From Muribaculaceae bacterium (GTDB taxonomy: Bacteria; Bacteroidota; Bacteroidia; Bacteroidales; Muribaculaceae), in assembly GCA_009775355.1 (NCBI GenBank), contig VSPN01000044.1:1-24140 (forward strand): a stretch of DNA of 24,140 bases, written 5' to 3'. The notes under the pieces were generated by a model that was not told the DNA's origin, made no database searches, and saw only the letters and a list, made by a program, of their open reading frames with translations. The first letter of the stretch is position 1, and every line of letters begins with the position of its first letter. The translations under genes were made by a program, and so were the position numbers. Positions 1-6,245 of the stretch are shown one piece after another.

Positions 1-20
1 CACAATAAGTTGATATTGTG
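1..20. repeat. Short inverted repeat at window edge
   Basis: CACAATA at 1-7 is the exact reverse complement of TATTGTG at 14-20, with a 6-nt loop. It lies downstream of the tmRNA on its strand, with no clear U-tract. It may belong to the 3' flank of the tmRNA or to a neighbour outside the window; the function is unknown. Confidence 0.3.
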
Positions 21-73
21 CGGTTTAGTCTTGTTTAGACTTTTGTTGGCCGGAATCTGTCCGACCCGTCAAG

Positions 74-474
74 TGGAGCTGGAGGGGATTGAACCCTCGT
101 CCAAACGCGGAATCAATAGGCTTTCTACATGCTTAGTCTGTGAATTGGTTTTCGAGCGCGGGCAGGATCACGACATCCAACCCGAACCTTAGTCCCTTTA
201 TCTCGGGAATTGCCCGGAACTTGCAATCTCCTATTCCCGAATTTCTTAGCACCACTTTATCCAAACGTCTCGGGACGGGGCAATGGAGTGATGTCTCGTT
301 CACCTCACTTTGAGGCGAATAAAGGAACCCTACTGTACTTCAGGTTACGCAGCGAGAGCGTAATTGTTATTTTCGCCAATTATAGGTCGATGCTCTTGCG
401 ATTATAGAGTTTGAACACCAAAACTCTGCATGCTTACCTACCGCTTCTACACGCTGTCAAAGCCAGTCAGCCCC
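74..474 (-). ncRNA. ssrA: tmRNA (transfer-messenger RNA, SsrA)
   Basis: tmRNA rescues stalled ribosomes and tags the unfinished protein for proteolysis, acting with SmpB. The 5' end (minus strand, from 474) reads GGGGCTGACTGGCTTTGACA. The 3' end carries a T arm, GAGGG-TTCAATC-CCCTC, followed by CAGCTCC and the discriminator A at 74. The acceptor stem pairs GGGGCUG with CAGCUCC and includes G3-U70, the alanine identity pair. The next bases (71-73) do not spell CCA, so CCA must be added after transcription. The tag frame runs on the minus strand from about 377 to 345: GGC GAA AAT AAC AAT TAC GCT CTC GCT GCG TAA, i.e. GENNNYALAA after the charged Ala. The 401-nt length is normal. Identity is firm; the exact ends are inferred from pairing. 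Confidence 0.95.
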
Positions 475-507
475 GGTAGATAATTGCGCCTCTGCGCTTT
501 CTGTCTG

Positions 508-539
508 CAAATATAGTTGATTTTTTTTTTTTATACAAA
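508..539 (-). promoter_or_regulatory. Promoter of ssrA
   Basis: On the minus strand, TATATTTG (508-515) matches the Bacteroidota -7 consensus TAnnTTTG exactly. A TTTG lies at 536-539 with a 20-bp spacer. The predicted start near 501 leaves a leader of about 27 nt before mature tmRNA position 474, to be removed by RNase P. A run of 12 A residues on the transcribed-sense strand fills much of the spacer. Confidence 0.65.
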
Positions 540-641
540 CAAATCGTCACTATTAACTATTTTTATTGCTTATAATTGATGAACACCGATGCTGATTATT
601 AATTGCTGCCAATCTGCTGCGGCTGCAGCGCGTTTGGGGGC

Positions 642-675
642 CTTGTGTCCCGAACTTGTGTCCTCGCGTCCCGAA
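642..675. repeat. Degenerate tandem repeat, about 13 nt
   Basis: CTTGTGTCCCGAA (642-654) is followed at once by CTTGTGTCCTCG (655-666) and CGTCCCGAA (667-675), nearly three copies of one unit. It lies just upstream of the -33 element of the nfn promoter. The role is unknown. Confidence 0.4.
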
Positions 676-681
676 CATTTT

Positions 682-712
682 TTTGCTTTTCTAAGTTTTT
701 TTTCTAATTTTG
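682..712 (+). promoter_or_regulatory. Promoter of the nfnA-nfnB operon
   Basis: TTTG at 682-685 and TAATTTTG at 705-712 are separated by 19 bp and match both halves of the Bacteroidota housekeeping promoter. The predicted start near 719 gives a leader of about 154 nt before the nfnA start at 873. Confidence 0.6.
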
Positions 713-769
713 AATTCCGAGACATTTATATGTGTCAGAATTATATATGATTCGGGCACTATAAGTATC

Positions 770-841
770 ATCCGACAAACTAAATACGGTGTGTGGCAAA
801 TCAGATTGTTGACCGTCACATCTCATGACTTTCTGTCGGAT
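770..841 (+). promoter_or_regulatory. Nested stems in the nfnA leader
   Basis: ATCCGACA (770-777) pairs perfectly with TGTCGGAT (834-841). Inside it, ACGGT (786-790) pairs with ACCGT (812-816). The element ends about 30 nt before the start codon. I cannot assign it to a known riboswitch or leader class, and chance pairing is possible. Confidence 0.3.
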
Positions 842-872
842 AGCCTACTATAATCATCAGAATGATCAGATC

Positions 873-1634
873 ATGAATGAAATACTCAGCATAGAGCCTT
901 ATTCGGAAAAGACCGCAAGAGTACGGATTCTTAATCCTGTCATTGCGGACAAATTTGAACCCGGACATTTCGTGATAGTGAAATTCCAAAGCGACGGTCA
1001 CCGCATTCCTTTCTCTATCATATCGTCAGACACTCGAGAGGGGTCTATCGACATTATAATCCATCGCGCTGACGGCCTTGACGAAATCCTTGCCATGATA
1101 CGCACCGGAGAATCTCTGCCCGACCTGCTCGGGCCACTCGGACGTCCTGCCGACATCGCGCAAAATTCAAGGATACTCTTCTTCGGTGACGGTGCCGGAG
1201 TCGTGCCTCTGCTCCCTCTGATAAAGTCGGCCAAAGAGAAAGGCTGCTCAGTAAAAGCTGTCTTGTCTGAACACTCGTCAAGAACGCAATGCCTGATGAG
1301 CGAGATACAGCGCGACTGCGATGCCGTAGTTACAGTTTCCGATGACAATCTTCTTGAAAGTGCAATGAATCTTGTGTCAACTGAGACAATTGACAAGGTC
1401 ATAATGTCGGGACCCACTCTGATCATGAAACGCCTCGCTCTTGAGACAAAAAAACGTGGCATACCTGCAGACTGCGTACTCAATATGCTCATGATCGACG
1501 GCATAGGGCTGTGCGGCATATGCCGTGTCATAGTGGATGGAGAACGCAAGCAGACATGCACCGACGGACCCGTTTTCGATGCGCATAAAGTAGATTTCGA
1601 CCAGATGTTCAACCGACAGAGACTATTTGTATGA
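873..1634 (+). CDS. nfnA: NADH-dependent ferredoxin:NADP+ oxidoreductase, small subunit (sulfide dehydrogenase-like)
   Basis: This is the FAD/NAD-binding, [2Fe-2S] subunit of an NfnAB-type enzyme. In the known family, NfnAB couples NADH and reduced ferredoxin to make NADPH by electron bifurcation or confurcation in the cytoplasm. The 253-residue protein has an N-terminal FAD-binding barrel (HRIPFSI, about residues 45-60), a nucleotide-binding middle (GDGAGVVPLLPL, about 105-116) and a C-terminal cluster motif. That motif holds Asp209, Cys214, Cys217 and Cys229 (DGIGLCGIC...C), matching the one-Asp/three-Cys [2Fe-2S] ligands of the family. I chose ATG 873 over the in-frame ATG 825 because family members begin near MNEIL and the upstream start would lie within the leader stems. 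Its TGA overlaps the nfnB ATG (ATGA), so the subunits are probably translationally coupled. An old annotation as a sulfide dehydrogenase or dihydroorotate dehydrogenase electron-transfer subunit is the alternative. Confidence 0.85.
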   Translation: MNEILSIEPYSEKTARVRILNPVIADKFEPGHFVIVKFQSDGHRIPFSIISSDTREGSIDIIIHRADGLDEILAMIRTGESLPDLLGPLGRPADIAQNSRILFFGDGAGVVPLLPLIKSAKEKGCSVKAVLSEHSSRTQCLMSEIQRDCDAVVTVSDDNLLESAMNLVSTETIDKVIMSGPTLIMKRLALETKKRGIPADCVLNMLMIDGIGLCGICRVIVDGERKQTCTDGPVFDAHKVDFDQMFNRQRLFV

Positions 1635-3145
1635 AGACCGTATTCAAGACTGACCGTGACGCCGAGTGGCGAATTGAACTTAGAAACCGCATGAGTGCGA
1701 AAGAGCGCACGGCCATACCGCGTGTGAAGATGCCTGAACTCGATGCTGAATACCGCAAAAAGACACACCGCGAGGTCAACGAGGGTCTGAGTCTCGAACA
1801 GGCGGTGCTTGAGGCCACAAGATGTCTCGACTGCCCTGATCCGGGGTGCATCAAGGGGTGCCCTGTGCATAACGACATTCCGGGCTTCATAAAGAATATA
1901 GAACGGCGCGAGTATCCTGAAGCGATCAAAGTGCTCAACCATACCACTGTTCTTCCGGCCGTATGCGGGCGGGTATGCCCTCAGGAAAACCAATGCGAGG
2001 CGTCTTGCATCTACAACAAGATGAAAAAGGCACCAGTGGCAATAGGCAATCTCGAACGATTTGCCGCAGACTTCGAACGTCAGATCACCGGCTATATTCC
2101 TATTGAAAGGAGGAAAGCGGAGGAAGACTCGGTTGAGGAAGCTGCTCCCCGCCACTTCTACCCTATCAAGGTGGCTGTGATAGGCAGCGGCCCGTCCGGA
2201 CTGACATTTGCCGGCGACATGAGAATGCGCGGTTACGGCGTGACAGTCTTCGAGGCTCTGAGTCAGTTCGGCGGAGTGCTCAAATATGGTATTCCTGAAT
2301 TCTGTCTGCCCAACGAAATAGTGGATCATGAGATCGGCAAATTGCGTAAGATGGGAGTCGAATTCCGCAAAGACACGCTCATAGGCGCCACATACACCTA
2401 CGACGAACTGTTTGCCATGGGATTCAAGGGCATATATATAGCGACAGGAGCCGGCAAACCCCGATTTATGGGGATCCCCGGAGAGAATCTTCCGGGTGTC
2501 ATGACCGCCAACGAATATCTTATCAGGCTCAACTGCCTCGGACCCGGCATATTCGGAATCAATGGAGTGTCGCTCGACGGCAAGCGAGTAGCAGTTATAG
2601 GAGGAGGCAATACCGCCATTGACGCCGTGCGTTATGCCGTTCGGATGGGAGCGGAGAGAGCAATGCTTGTCTACCGTCGCGGACTTGACGAAATGCCGGC
2701 GCGTCAGGAAGAGATCAGACACGCCCGAGAGGAGGGAGTGGAATTCATGATGCTCTCCAATCCGGTGGAATATCTGCCCGACACAAACGGATATCTCCGC
2801 GCCATGCGTGTCCAGAAGATGGAGCTTGGAGAACCCGACGAATCCGGACGCCGCAGTCCGCGTCCCGTCAAGGACGCTATCGAGGAGATCGAGGTCGACC
2901 TTGTCGTGGAAAGCGTAGGCTATCTTCCCAACACGCCACAGCGTCTTGAGGGGGTGACAATGAACCGAAAGGGCGAGATCGTGGTAGACGAGACCTCCAT
3001 GCAGTCATCGGCTTCGGCCATCTATGCCGGAGGAGACATCGTACGCGGACCGGCCACAGTAATTCTTGCCATGGGTGACGGCAGAAAGGCCGCTGCCTCA
3101 ATGGCAGAGGCTTTTGAAAAAGCCATGGGGGAGATCACGCTGTAA
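1631..3145 (+). CDS. nfnB: NADH-dependent ferredoxin:NADP+ oxidoreductase, large subunit (GltD/GltA-like)
   Basis: This 504-residue flavoprotein resembles the small subunit of glutamate synthase. Two N-terminal cysteine clusters, C65-C68-C73-C77 and C112-C116-C122-C126, fit two [4Fe-4S] clusters. An FAD-binding GSGPSG follows at 185-190, then an NADPH-binding GGGNTAIDA at 324-332, then a C-terminal FAD contact, GGDIVRGPATVILAMGDGR. The start at 1631 overlaps the nfnA stop by 4 nt. No glutamate synthase large subunit lies nearby and the partner is NfnA-like, so NADPH supply through NfnAB is more likely than glutamate synthesis. Annotation as the NADPH-dependent glutamate synthase small subunit is common for such proteins. 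The family assignment is firm; the bifurcating function is inferred. Confidence 0.88.
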   Translation: MKTVFKTDRDAEWRIELRNRMSAKERTAIPRVKMPELDAEYRKKTHREVNEGLSLEQAVLEATRCLDCPDPGCIKGCPVHNDIPGFIKNIERREYPEAIKVLNHTTVLPAVCGRVCPQENQCEASCIYNKMKKAPVAIGNLERFAADFERQITGYIPIERRKAEEDSVEEAAPRHFYPIKVAVIGSGPSGLTFAGDMRMRGYGVTVFEALSQFGGVLKYGIPEFCLPNEIVDHEIGKLRKMGVEFRKDTLIGATYTYDELFAMGFKGIYIATGAGKPRFMGIPGENLPGVMTANEYLIRLNCLGPGIFGINGVSLDGKRVAVIGGGNTAIDAVRYAVRMGAERAMLVYRRGLDEMPARQEEIRHAREEGVEFMMLSNPVEYLPDTNGYLRAMRVQKMELGEPDESGRRSPRPVKDAIEEIEVDLVVESVGYLPNTPQRLEGVTMNRKGEIVVDETSMQSSASAIYAGGDIVRGPATVILAMGDGRKAAASMAEAFEKAMGEITL

Positions 3146-3180
3146 AACATCAAGGACGAAACAGGCCCGACGGCTACAGA

Positions 3181-3720
3181 ATGAAACAGATCGGCATACT
3201 GAGTGACACGCACGGATACTGGGACTACCGCTATGCGGCGCACTTCGCGGGTTGCGACGAGATATGGCATGCAGGCGATATCGGCGACATCTCCATAATC
3301 GAACGACTGCAGGAGGTCGCGCCTGTGGTGCGTGCCGTGTCTGGCAATGTCGATCATGGAGAAGTGAGACGGAAATGTCCTGAGATCATCGAATTCAGAT
3401 GCGAGGGAATTCCCGTGCTACTGACGCATATCGGAGGATACCCAGGCAAATGGTCGAAAGGAATGAAGAAGCTGCTGTTGGAATCGGGCATACGCCTGAT
3501 GGTAGACGGACATTCGCACATACTCCGTATAATTTACGATCCGGAACTCAAGCTTCTGCATATCAATCCGGGAGCCGCAGGCCAGCAGGGGTGGCACAGA
3601 AAGAGAACCCTGGTTCGTCTGAAGATAGACGGCGGCGACATGCGAGACTGCGAAATAATAGAACTCGGACCGGAAACCCATGACTCATCTGCCACGAGAA
3701 TGTCAGAGTATGCCCATTGA
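3181..3720 (+). CDS. YfcE/MJ0936-type metallophosphoesterase
   Basis: This 179-residue cytoplasmic protein has the whole calcineurin-like metal site: D9 and H11 (SDTHG), D33 (HAGD), N56 (GN), H83 (THIGG), and H111 and H113 (GHSH). Characterised relatives of this size are divalent-metal phosphodiesterases; the natural substrate here is unknown. It starts 35 nt after nfnB on the same strand and may be its third operon gene, though a functional link is not apparent. Its last 18 nt overlap the 3' end of the convergent LuxR-type gene. Confidence 0.85.
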   Translation: MKQIGILSDTHGYWDYRYAAHFAGCDEIWHAGDIGDISIIERLQEVAPVVRAVSGNVDHGEVRRKCPEIIEFRCEGIPVLLTHIGGYPGKWSKGMKKLLLESGIRLMVDGHSHILRIIYDPELKLLHINPGAAGQQGWHRKRTLVRLKIDGGDMRDCEIIELGPETHDSSATRMSEYAH

Positions 3721-4455
3721 CCTTGCTATGCGGCAAGCCTCTACTGAATTCTTCACCTGAAGCCGGGCAAGTATATCCTGCCTGTGACGGCTGACCGTAT
3801 TCTTGCTGATAGAGAGTGCCTCTGCGATCTCACTGCTTTTCATTCCCGATGCCACGAGCCGCAGTATCTGACATTCACGACGGCTAAGCACCACGTCATT
3901 GGCTGAAGACGTCAGTTCTTCACGTATCCCCGTTGTTGAATCCACCACATGACTCTTTCCCGGGAAATCAAAGTAAAGCGGACTGTAAATGCAGATTGCG
4001 AACAATACACACGAAGCTGTGTCGTCGAAGACATAATACATGCGGTGAAGCATTTCCTGCGAGTTTAGAAAACGCAGTCTCGACATGAGAAAATACTCTT
4101 TCCTCCTATGAGCAGGCAGGTGTCTCAGAAAATGAAAAAAACGTAATTCGGCTATAAACTTCTCCTCCTGTTCCTCCTCGCTCATGAGCGAAAGAATCTC
4201 TCTTTCCCAGATGGAATTCTCCGAATCATAATCACTCAGGCCGATTCTCTGCGACAGACCGCCGCCTGAAAAAATGCGGCTCTCCCCTCTCTTCAGATCG
4301 CTCACCACAACAAGGGCGTTCTCGATCGTAGCCAATGTTTGCGCGTAGCTGTAGACGCCTTCCGGTGTCATCATGTCCGAAGCCTCCGCCTGTTCGCGCA
4401 GGAGTCTGTCAAGCTTTCGGTGATTATCCGTAAAAAAATGGTTATTTATAGCCAT
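3703..4455 (-). CDS. LuxR-type helix-turn-helix regulator
   Basis: This 250-residue predicted transcription factor has a C-terminal LuxR/GerE domain at about 187-248, with the family pattern LSRRECQILRLVASGMKSSE followed by IAEALSISKNTVSRHR. The N-terminal 180 residues are mostly helical and charged and may form a PAS-like sensor; I cannot name a ligand. There is no receiver Asp pocket or membrane segment, so it does not look like a two-component regulator. It is divergent from the secreted DUF1349-like gene and shares a palindromic promoter with it, which suggests that gene, and itself, as targets. The start at 4455 is about 24 nt from the predicted transcription start. Confidence 0.85.
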   Translation of the reverse strand: MAINNHFFTDNHRKLDRLLREQAEASDMMTPEGVYSYAQTLATIENALVVVSDLKRGESRIFSGGGLSQRIGLSDYDSENSIWEREILSLMSEEEQEEKFIAELRFFHFLRHLPAHRRKEYFLMSRLRFLNSQEMLHRMYYVFDDTASCVLFAICIYSPLYFDFPGKSHVVDSTTGIREELTSSANDVVLSRRECQILRLVASGMKSSEIAEALSISKNTVSRHRQDILARLQVKNSVEACRIARSMGIL

Positions 4456-4517
4456 TGTCTATTATTTTTCAAGAGATTAACTTTGCAAAGTTAAAACAAT
4501 AATGGTAATAAGAGAAA
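4454..4517. promoter_or_regulatory. Palindromic bidirectional promoter
   Basis: TTAACTTTGCAAAGTTAA (4477-4494) is a perfect 18-bp palindrome. Each half is an exact TAnnTTTG -7 element: TAACTTTG at 4478-4485 on plus and at 4486-4493 on minus. Weak -33 boxes stand at the correct 20-bp spacing on both sides: ATTG at 4454-4457 for plus, and the complement of 4514-4517 (TTTC) for minus. Predicted starts are near 4492 (plus) and 4479 (minus), so one polymerase would exclude the other. Confidence 0.65.
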
Positions 4518-4558
4518 TTCCAGTTGGAAACTGTATTTCTCTCAGGCAATTAAGAATT

Positions 4559-5215
4559 ATGAATATGAAATTACTGGCAGCCTTGGTGCTGGGAGTGGCA
4601 TTCGGTATGAATGCCACAGCTCAGACGCTTGAGAAGATGAACTGGTTTAACGAACCGACAGGATGGAGCATTGACGGAAGCCGACTGACCATGGATGTGA
4701 CACCCAACAGCGATTACTGGAGGATATCGCATTACGGTTTCACCGTCGACGACGCGCCGTTCTATTATGCAGAATACGGCGGCGAATTCGAAGCCAAGGT
4801 AAAGGTGAGCGGTGATTACAAAGTGCGATTCGACCAGGCGGGGATGATGATACGCATCGATCACGAGAACTACATCAAATGCGGAATAGAATTTGTGGAC
4901 GGCAAATTCAACCTCAGCACCGTCGTGACCCATCACACTTCAGACTGGAGCGTCATAACCCTTGACCACCCCGTGGAATTCATATGGATCAAGGCTGTGC
5001 GAAGACTTGACGCCATAGAAATTTTCTATTCATATGACGACCTCGAATACCATATGATGCGAAACGCATGGATGGAAGCAAACCGTCCGCTGAGAATAGG
5101 CATGTATGCTGCGAGTCCTGACGGCAACGGTTTCAAAGCCACATTCACTGATTTCAAAGTCACCCACCTGCCTGACAAGGTGCGTACGGACTGGCTTATC
5201 CGTAATTCTGAATGA
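4559..5215 (+). CDS. Secreted DUF1349-like (concanavalin-fold) protein
   Basis: This 218-residue protein begins with a signal peptide (MNMKLLAALVLG..., predicted cut after the AQ near residue 22). The rest resembles the DUF1349 family, a lectin/glucanase-like beta-sandwich: WSIDGSRLTMDV, DQAGMMIRID, YIKCGIEFVDG and FTDFKV are typical pieces. Members are often exported in Bacteroidota, and carbohydrate binding is suspected rather than shown. An in-frame ATG at 4502 is possible, but ATG 4559 puts the hydrophobic signal at the very N-terminus and leaves a leader of about 67 nt. It is divergent from a LuxR-type regulator on a shared promoter. Confidence 0.75.
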   Translation: MNMKLLAALVLGVAFGMNATAQTLEKMNWFNEPTGWSIDGSRLTMDVTPNSDYWRISHYGFTVDDAPFYYAEYGGEFEAKVKVSGDYKVRFDQAGMMIRIDHENYIKCGIEFVDGKFNLSTVVTHHTSDWSVITLDHPVEFIWIKAVRRLDAIEIFYSYDDLEYHMMRNAWMEANRPLRIGMYAASPDGNGFKATFTDFKVTHLPDKVRTDWLIRNSE

Positions 5216-5248
5216 CAACTCAGACTCCATCCCCCGGTGTGTGGCCGT

Positions 5249-6022
5249 TCATGAAGTCTCCACTCTGAATTCAAGTGCTTCGGGATCAAATGCGATGCCC
5301 GGACGCAAGAAGTATCGCTGCAGCGAGCCGTCATCAGCCAGTTCACGCGGCGTGCCGACGCGCACACCGAGCCGGCGGTCGGCGAGCCATATACGGTCGG
5401 CGAGCGCAAGTGCCATATTGAGGTCGTGGGTAGACTGAAAAATCGTCTTGCCCTGCTCATGGGCAAGACTGCGCAAGAGCCTCATCATCTCGGCCTTCCC
5501 CGGAAAATCAAGAAATGCGGTCGGCTCATCAAGAAAAATCACCGGTGTCTCCTGCGCAAGCGCCTTGGCCACCATCACACGGGCACGTTCACCGTCGCTG
5601 AGCGTATCTACAAGCCTGTCTCGAAGACCGCCAATGCCTGTCAATTCCATGGCCTCCTCCGTCACCTGCCTGTCCCGGTCGGTCAGTCTGCCCCAGAAAC
5701 CGGTGTAGGGGCTTCGTCCGAGAGATACAAGCTGCACGACTGTCATCGACGAGACAGACGGGCGTTCGGTAAGTACCACTCCAATCTTTGAGGCGAGTTC
5801 AGACTGCCTGTACGATGCGATGTTACGTCCGTCAATTAGAATCGAACCCTCAAGCGGAGGGATGAACCCTGAAAGTGTGCGAAGCATTGTGGTCTTGCCC
5901 GCGCCATTCGGTCCGAGCAGACAAGTGAATTCTCCCCTGCGAAGTTCGGCAGAGATATCAGACTGTATCCGCACGTTACCGCGCGGAGTCATATGTCCTA
6001 TGGTAAGACCGATCAGTTCCAT
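5249..6022 (-). CDS. btuD: ABC transporter ATPase, cobalamin/siderophore type (BtuD-like)
   Basis: This 257-residue cytoplasmic ATPase would power the BtuC-like permease encoded at 10551-11543. Walker A is GPNGAGKTT (37-45), the signature is LSDGE (141-145), Walker B is VIFLDEP (161-167) and the H-loop is STHDLN. The signature departs from LSGGQ, and the Q-loop position (E86, in VVLTERP) holds Glu where FecE-type proteins have Gln. I chose ATG 6022 because MELIGLTIG fits the usual first beta-strand; an in-frame ATG at 6058 would add 12 atypical residues. It is divergent from the btuB operon, so the riboswitch-like leader does not precede it. An iron-siderophore role is the alternative; the BtuG-like neighbour favours cobalamin. 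Confidence 0.8.
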   Translation of the reverse strand: MELIGLTIGHMTPRGNVRIQSDISAELRRGEFTCLLGPNGAGKTTMLRTLSGFIPPLEGSILIDGRNIASYRQSELASKIGVVLTERPSVSSMTVVQLVSLGRSPYTGFWGRLTDRDRQVTEEAMELTGIGGLRDRLVDTLSDGERARVMVAKALAQETPVIFLDEPTAFLDFPGKAEMMRLLRSLAHEQGKTIFQSTHDLNMALALADRIWLADRRLGVRVGTPRELADDGSLQRYFLRPGIAFDPEALEFRVETS

Positions 6023-6043
6023 TACAAACAAATTAAGATTTAT

Positions 6044-6108
6044 GCATGCACCCAGCATGCTTTAAGACCTGTATAATATAACGTCAGTCAACACATAATC
6101 GCGCATGC
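6044..6108. repeat. Three GCATGC palindromes between btuD and btuB
   Basis: The self-complementary hexamer GCATGC occurs at 6044-6049, 6055-6060 and 6103-6108. The first two form a hairpin with a 5-nt loop and lie in the probable leader of btuD. The third is just upstream of the btuB -33 box. They could be a binding site, but chance is not excluded. Confidence 0.3.
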
Positions 6109-6109
6109 T

Positions 6110-6141
6110 CTTGTAAAATTGAGAAAGAATAATTATTTTTG
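6110..6141 (+). promoter_or_regulatory. Promoter of the btuB-btuG-btuF-btuC operon
   Basis: TATTTTTG (6134-6141) matches TAnnTTTG exactly, and CTTG (6110-6113) stands 20 bp upstream as a -33 box. The predicted start near 6148 coincides with the first base of the outer helix of the downstream RNA element. Confidence 0.65.
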
Positions 6142-6147
6142 TAAAAA

Positions 6148-6220
6148 ATATCGCCACGATGAATCGGGGTGAAATTCCCCGACAGTCCCGCTACGGTGAA
6201 AGTCCGACCATCGGCGATAT
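6148..6220 (+). promoter_or_regulatory. Compact cobalamin-riboswitch-like leader
   Basis: An outer helix pairs AUAUCGCC (6148-6155) with GGCGAUAU (6213-6220) and continues, after a 2-nt bulge, as GAUG (6158-6161) with CAUC (6209-6212). Inside are hairpin CGGGGUGAAAUUCCCCG (6165-6181) and hairpin CGG-UGAAAGU-CCG (6194-6206). The sequence from GAAUC (6161) through ACAGUCCCGCUACGGUGA (6182-6199) follows the cobalamin core GGGAAuc..GGUGaAAnUCC..ACaGuCCCGCnACuGUgA. The usual 5' GGUNCC arm and 3' B12 box (AGUCAGGAGACCUGCC-like) are missing, so at 73 nt it is far shorter than the classic aptamer of about 190 nt. GGUGAAAGUCCG also recalls FMN riboswitches, but the B12 genes downstream favour cobalamin. 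ATG of btuB follows 25 nt later. Confidence 0.6.
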
Positions 6221-6245
6221 ACAAAATAAACAGTTTTCCACGAGG

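Larger units (their letters stand above)
475..872. other. Intergenic region between ssrA and nfnA
   Basis: This 398-nt stretch has no convincing gene. From left to right it holds the ssrA promoter (508-539, minus), an AT-rich block to about 600, a GC-rich patch with a degenerate repeat (642-675), a plus-strand promoter (682-712), and a leader with two nested inverted repeats (770-841). Confidence 0.6.

Noticed and set aside
998..2722. A 574-codon open frame on the minus strand
   Set aside because: It runs antisense through nfnA and nfnB, whose motifs are complete, and its translation has no recognisable domain.
6148..6220. FMN riboswitch
   Set aside because: GGUGAAAUUCC and CGGUGAAAGUCCG recall it, but the six-helix layout and the closing arms are missing, and the genes downstream are for B12 rather than riboflavin.
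6159..6245. N-terminal extension of the btuB-like protein from ATG 6159
   Set aside because: It would translate the structured RNA leader and bury the signal peptide; ATG 6246 fits the family.
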